DNA from: CAYXRS01 sp964636485
Lineage (GTDB): Bacteria; Gemmatimonadota; Gemmatimonadetes; Gemmatimonadales; Gemmatimonadaceae
Direction: 5' to 3'
DNA: 8,766 nucleotides
Assembly (NCBI GenBank): GCA_964636485.1
Contig: CAZWSO010000101.1
Location: 1 to 8,766 of the forward strand
The position numbers were made by a program, and so were the translations under genes. Of this stretch, positions 5,700 to 8,766 are shown in pieces (positions within the stretch are counted from its first letter, which is position 1; every line of letters begins with the position of its first letter). Under the pieces are notes generated by a model that was given only the letters and a program-made list of their open reading frames with translations, was not told the DNA's origin and made no database searches.

Positions 5700-6399
5700 G
5701 ACCGTGCTTGCCGGCCTTCTCGAGCAGGCGATCGATCTCCCGAACGTTGATCTCATGCAGCCCCTCGCGCCTGATCGCCGACCAGCGTTCCAGGTCCCCG
5801 GGTCCGGCGTTCGAACGAATAGCGCCCGTTGCCTGCTTTCGAAACCGGCGAGATGGGGAGCGCCTCTCCATCACCTTGAGGAACAAGTAACCGCCAAGAA
5901 AGCCGCCGAGGTGCGCGAAGTGAGCGATGCCGCCGCCACCTCGCAGGCCCAGAAGGAGCGAGATCGTGGCGAGGACGAGCACCAGTGTGCGCGCCTCCAC
6001 CGGCAGCACGCCCCAAATCAGAATGCGCTCATGCGGCCAGTAGCGTGCGAAGGCGAACAGGATCCCGAACACCGCGCCAGAGGCGCCGATGATCGGCGTG
6101 TAGAAGTTCCACAGCGAAAGGAGTGCGCCGAACAGCCCGCTCACGAAGTAGAGCGCCACGAAGTTCGTGCTTCCAAGCCGATACTCCAGTCGGGGCCCGA
6201 AGAAGAAAAGCCCGATCATGTTGAAGAACAGATGCAGGAGGCTGCCGTGCACGAACATGTACGTGAACACCGTCCACGGGCGCCGACCCGCGAGCACTGG
6301 AGTGAAGGCGAGCAGCAGTCGGTCCACGTCGAACAGCCACTCCGCCAGGGTAATTGCAACGGTGGCGAAGAGGAGGATTCTGACCCACGGTGTCAGCAT
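5647..6399 (-). CDS. Rhomboid-family intramembrane serine protease
   Basis: A 250-residue polytopic inner-membrane protease that cleaves transmembrane helices of other proteins. The catalytic serine is in GASGAVFG (Ser107) and the catalytic histidine in AHLGG (His163). HxxxN at His56-Asn60 matches the oxyanion pair of GlpG (His150/Asn154), so all key residues are present. About six membrane segments are visible: 5-23, 42-67, 80-97, 103-120, 137-152 and 158-175. A basic, hydrophilic C-terminal tail (about 175-250) follows, with EIDRLLEKAGKHG (223-235) and SLTADERAYL (237-246), a tail motif I recall from many bacterial rhomboids of this kind. The ATG at 6399 is preceded by only a weak GGTGAG-type site. 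It lies 89 bp after the small lipoprotein gene and, once the gap is collapsed, 65 bp before the permease. The substrate is unknown. Confidence 0.92.
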   Translation of the reverse strand: MLTPWVRILLFATVAITLAEWLFDVDRLLLAFTPVLAGRRPWTVFTYMFVHGSLLHLFFNMIGLFFFGPRLEYRLGSTNFVALYFVSGLFGALLSLWNFYTPIIGASGAVFGILFAFARYWPHERILIWGVLPVEARTLVLVLATISLLLGLRGGGGIAHFAHLGGFLGGYLFLKVMERRSPSRRFRKQATGAIRSNAGPGDLERWSAIRREGLHEINVREIDRLLEKAGKHGPQSLTADERAYLDRMSS

Positions 6400-6488
6400 G
6401 CGTCACTCACCAGCGTGTCCGCATGGACTCTGTGGCGTGCGCCGGATCGGGCGACGTGCCGTTGGTGAAGGGGGCCCGTCACCGGTGC

Positions 6489-6914
6489 TCAGGATGCAAC
6501 CGGCGACGCTTCCACCACGTCCGAGGGAGGCGACGGCGCGCTGTCGGCGAGCTGATCGGGAGTATAGGAGTAGCTGTCCAGATCCGTCGTGATCCCGAGT
6601 GGTCCGGTCCGGTCGATCGTGCCGAAAACGATCGAGATCTCGGAGAGTCGCGAAGCTCCCGAATAGTGTTCGAGCGCCAGTTTCCCGATCGCCCGCGCAA
6701 TAGCTTCCTGTTCCACCTCGGAAAGTTCGGCCGCGCTGGAGTTGCGCATGTTGATCCGAAGGTGACCTCGCTCCCGCACAGTTACCGTGATGTCCGTCCC
6801 CGGATGCGAATTGAGCAGCTCGCGCTGAAGTGAGACCAGATCCGCCAGCTCTCCCACGCATCCCACCATCACCAGCGCGGCGGCGGCGAACAGCAATCGA
6901 AGCGAGCGTCTCAT
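6489..6914 (-). CDS. Small lipoprotein of unknown function
   Basis: A 141-residue protein that I do not recognise as a named family. Residues 1-18 are a clear lipoprotein signal (MRRSLRLLFAAAALVMVGC) with lipobox MVG before Cys19. The mature part starts with a short helix and then reads HPGTDITVTVRERGHLRINMRNSS (40-63). An acidic amphipathic helix (AELSEVEQEAIARAIGKLAL, about 64-84) and a strand SEISIVFGT (94-102) follow, and the C-terminus is Ser/Pro-rich and acidic. The alternation suggests a small alpha/beta domain. The frame is open well upstream to 7091, but that extension overlaps the E1 gene and is not protein-like, so the ATG at 6914 directly before the signal peptide is preferred; no clear Shine-Dalgarno site precedes it. 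It sits between the E1 dehydrogenase and rhomboid genes on the same strand. Confidence is good that it is a gene and low on any role. Confidence 0.75.
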   Translation of the reverse strand: MRRSLRLLFAAAALVMVGCVGELADLVSLQRELLNSHPGTDITVTVRERGHLRINMRNSSAAELSEVEQEAIARAIGKLALEHYSGASRLSEISIVFGTIDRTGPLGITTDLDSYSYTPDQLADSAPSPPSDVVEASPVAS

Positions 6915-6944
6915 AGGCTGTGGGGTTGAAAGTGAGTTGGAGGA

Positions 6945-6985
6945 GCGCGACATCGCTCGCGCACGGGAGCCCGGATTCACTCCGG
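6945..6985 (-). terminator. Two adjacent hairpins in the spacer after the E1 gene
   Basis: CCGGA/TCCGG (6971-6975 and 6981-6985, five-base loop) and GCGCGA/TCGCGC (6945-6950 and 6957-6962, six-base loop) lie in tandem in the 88-bp spacer between the E1 stop and the small lipoprotein start. Neither has a following T-run. They could weaken read-through or stabilise the E1 mRNA 3' end; in DNA this GC-rich they may also be chance. Confidence 0.25.
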
Positions 6986-7002
6986 CGCTTGGCGAGCTGC
7001 GA

Positions 7003-8766
7003 TCAGTACTGCGCCAACCGCTCGTACGCCCGCTTGAAGTCGTCCACCTGCGGCAGGATCGCATCCTCGAGACGCGGGGCGTACCCCACAAAGGTATCCG
7101 TGCTGGCGACGCGCGCCACTGGCGCGTCGAGCCAGGCGAAACACTCGTCGGCTATGGCCGCCGCGATCTCCGCGCCATACCCCCAGGAAATCGAATCCTC
7201 GTATGCGACCACGACGCGGTTCGTCTTTCGCACCGAGGCGAATACCGCATCCCGATCCCAGGGAGACAGCGAGCGAAGGTCGATAACCTCGACGGACAGT
7301 CCCTGCTGTTCCGCGATCTGATTGGCCGCGGTGAAGGCGCGCTGCACGGTGGCGCCGTAGGTGACCACGGTGATGTCTGTTCCCTCGCGCACCACCTTCG
7401 CCTTGCCGAATGGGACCATGAAGTTCGACCCAGGATACACCGCCTTATTGTATGTCTGTCTGTACAGGTGCTTGTGCTCGAGAAAGATGACCGGATCATC
7501 GCAGCGGATGGCGGTGCGCAGCAGGCCGTTCGCATCGAGCGCGGTGGCCGGGCAAACCACTCGCAAACCCGGACAGTGCGTGAAGAGCGACGCACCGGTC
7601 TGGGAATGGTAGATCGCGCCGCGGATGTAGCCACCGTAGGTCACCCGAACCACCAGCGGCGCGGCAAAGGCATTGTTCGAGCGCCAGCGCATGGTGGCCA
7701 GCTCGTCACGTAGCTGCATGTACGCAGGCCAGATGTAGTCGAAGAACTGGATCTCGACCACCGGCTTGAACCCGCGAATCGCCAGGCCGATGGCGCGGCC
7801 GACGATGTTCGCCTCCGCCAGCGGTGAATTGAAGACGCGTGCGCCGCCGAACTCCTTCTGCAGCCCCCAGGTAACCTTGAACACGCCGCCCTTTCCCTTG
7901 ACCTGGTCCAGGTAGGCCTCGCGGGAAACGTCGGCGACGTCCTGGCCGAAGACGAGGATCTTCTGGTCACGCCGCATCTCGTCCTTCATGCAGCGGTTGA
8001 GGAGATCCACCACGGTGGTGGGATCGCCACTGAACTGAGGATCGTCCTCGGTGTCAAAGTACTCCGCCGTGGGATCCACGTCGGGCGAGTATACGGCAAA
8101 GTGCACGGTTTCAGGGCCGGGCTGCTCCTGCTCCAGTGCGTCGTCGGTGGCTGCCTGCACCTCGGAGTCCACTTCTTCGCGGATGGTCTGCAGCTCTTCC
8201 TCGGTCGCGTGGCGCTGCTCGACGAGCCATTGCGGGAACAACGTTACCGGATCGCGCGCGGCGTCGGCTTCCCGCTCTTCCGGGGGCCGGTACATGATCT
8301 CGTCGTCGGAAAGGGAGTGCGAGTACGGGCGGATCACGTGGGCGTGGACGAACGCCGGACCTTTCCGCGCGCGGGCGTGCTCCACCGCCTTCGTCATGGC
8401 CTTGTGGCTGGCCACCAGATCGCAGCCGTCAACCTCCTGCACGAGCAGCCCCGGGAAGGACGCCACCAGCCTCGATATGCTCCCGCCGGCCGTGTTGACC
8501 TCTACGGGCACCGAGATCGCGTAGCCGTTGTCCTCCACCAGGTAGACGACCGGCAGCCTGAGGTTGGCGGCGGTGTTAAGCGATTCCCAGAACTCCCCTT
8601 CGCTGGTGGTGCCGTCACCCGTGGTGCAGAGCACCACCTCATCCTTGTGGAATCCGTTGGTAATGCCGATGAGCTTTGCCCGAAGGCTTGCTTCGGCGCT
8701 CCCCACTGCCTGGAGGAACTGAGTGCCGGTGGGCGAGGAGGTGGAGACGATGTTCAGCTCCTTCTT
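7003..8766 (-). CDS. Fused E1 alpha-beta subunit of a ThDP-dependent 2-oxo acid dehydrogenase (5' truncated)
   Basis: The frame stays open to the window edge; 587 residues are visible and the N-terminus is missing. It is the E1 component of a 2-oxo acid dehydrogenase complex, most like the branched-chain (2-oxoisovalerate) type. It decarboxylates the 2-oxo acid on thiamine diphosphate and passes the acyl group to the lipoyl E2 partner. The visible alpha part starts at STSSPTGTQFLQAVGSA and has the ThDP/Mg motif GDGTTSEGEFW (50-60) ending in VEDNGYAIS (77-85); the usual NN is DN here. The regulatory-loop-like segment IRPYSHSLSDDEIMYR is at about 145-160. An acidic linker (about 200-248) leads to a full beta subunit with ILVFGQDVADV (270-280), EIQFFDYIWPAYMQ and a C-terminal transketolase-type domain ending near 587. 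In many bacteria alpha and beta are separate genes. No E2 or E3 gene is visible here. Confidence 0.93.
   Translation of the reverse strand, partial: KKELNIVSTSSPTGTQFLQAVGSAEASLRAKLIGITNGFHKDEVVLCTTGDGTTSEGEFWESLNTAANLRLPVVYLVEDNGYAISVPVEVNTAGGSISRLVASFPGLLVQEVDGCDLVASHKAMTKAVEHARARKGPAFVHAHVIRPYSHSLSDDEIMYRPPEEREADAARDPVTLFPQWLVEQRHATEEELQTIREEVDSEVQAATDDALEQEQPGPETVHFAVYSPDVDPTAEYFDTEDDPQFSGDPTTVVDLLNRCMKDEMRRDQKILVFGQDVADVSREAYLDQVKGKGGVFKVTWGLQKEFGGARVFNSPLAEANIVGRAIGLAIRGFKPVVEIQFFDYIWPAYMQLRDELATMRWRSNNAFAAPLVVRVTYGGYIRGAIYHSQTGASLFTHCPGLRVVCPATALDANGLLRTAIRCDDPVIFLEHKHLYRQTYNKAVYPGSNFMVPFGKAKVVREGTDITVVTYGATVQRAFTAANQIAEQQGLSVEVIDLRSLSPWDRDAVFASVRKTNRVVVAYEDSISWGYGAEIAAAIADECFAWLDAPVARVASTDTFVGYAPRLEDAILPQVDDFKRAYERLAQY

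Noticed and set aside
5351..5890. Open frames on the + strand crossing the N run
   Set aside because: They exist only because unknown bases are read as unspecified residues; the duplicated flanks show the gap is an assembly join.
5704..6468. 254-codon open frame on the + strand
   Set aside because: Antisense of the rhomboid gene, which has all catalytic residues in the - strand frame.
6464..6483. GGTGA/TCACC hairpin just after the small lipoprotein stop as a terminator
   Set aside because: The stem is only five base pairs with a ten-base loop and no T-run; too weak to list as a feature.
6403..6861. 152-codon open frame on the - strand overlapping the small lipoprotein in another frame
   Set aside because: The competing frame has a clean lipoprotein signal peptide and balanced composition; this one has neither.
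1..8766. Defence system, prophage, CRISPR array, biosynthetic cluster or other accessory island
   Set aside because: Every gene longer than 130 codons fits a housekeeping or common envelope family except the two partly unknown lipoproteins. I saw no repeats in arrays, no integrase or transposase and no obvious shift in base composition.

Overview
The window is 8,766 bp of very GC-rich, gene-dense bacterial chromosome. The gene content suggests Gemmatimonadota or a close relative. The pointers are a fused alpha/beta 2-oxo acid dehydrogenase E1, a PD40-propeller lipoprotein, a DinB-family protein and a rhomboid with a cytosolic tail. This placement is an inference from gene style; there is no rRNA or other phylogenetic marker here. 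An identical 55-bp contig-end overlap flanks a 100-N gap, which suggests a de Bruijn graph (probably metagenome) assembly.

Layout. Two genes lie on the + strand at the left: an MscS-type mechanosensitive channel (1-1248, probably cut at its 5' end by the window edge) and a DinB-like protein (1359-1904). Everything to the right is on the - strand. Read in the direction of transcription, from the right edge, the order is: a fused E1 alpha-beta ThDP dehydrogenase (8766-7003, 5' end outside the window), a small uncharacterised lipoprotein (6914-6489), a rhomboid protease (6399-5647), the assembly gap with a C-rich leader, an APC-superfamily amino acid permease (5426-4068), a SnoaL/DUF4440-like protein (3952-3551), and a two-domain lipoprotein with a PD40/TolB-like propeller (3546-2035). 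The + and - blocks converge at 1905-2034, where a nested inverted repeat sits.

How the genes relate. The SnoaL-like gene and the PD40 lipoprotein are 4 bp apart and very likely co-transcribed. The E1, small lipoprotein, rhomboid and permease genes are separated by about 65-90 bp each (65 bp for rhomboid to permease once the gap is collapsed) with hairpin-forming spacers. They may be a loose transcription unit, but nothing in the sequence ties them into one pathway. A speculative metabolic link is that an amino acid permease lies near a branched-chain-type 2-oxo acid dehydrogenase.

I found no tRNA, rRNA, CRISPR array, insertion sequence, phage gene or defence system. The window looks like ordinary core or near-core chromosome. 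The points most worth a second look are the fused lipoprotein with its unnamed N-terminal domain, the small orphan lipoprotein, the C-rich/G-quadruplex-prone leader of the permease, and the gap that is probably not a real gap.
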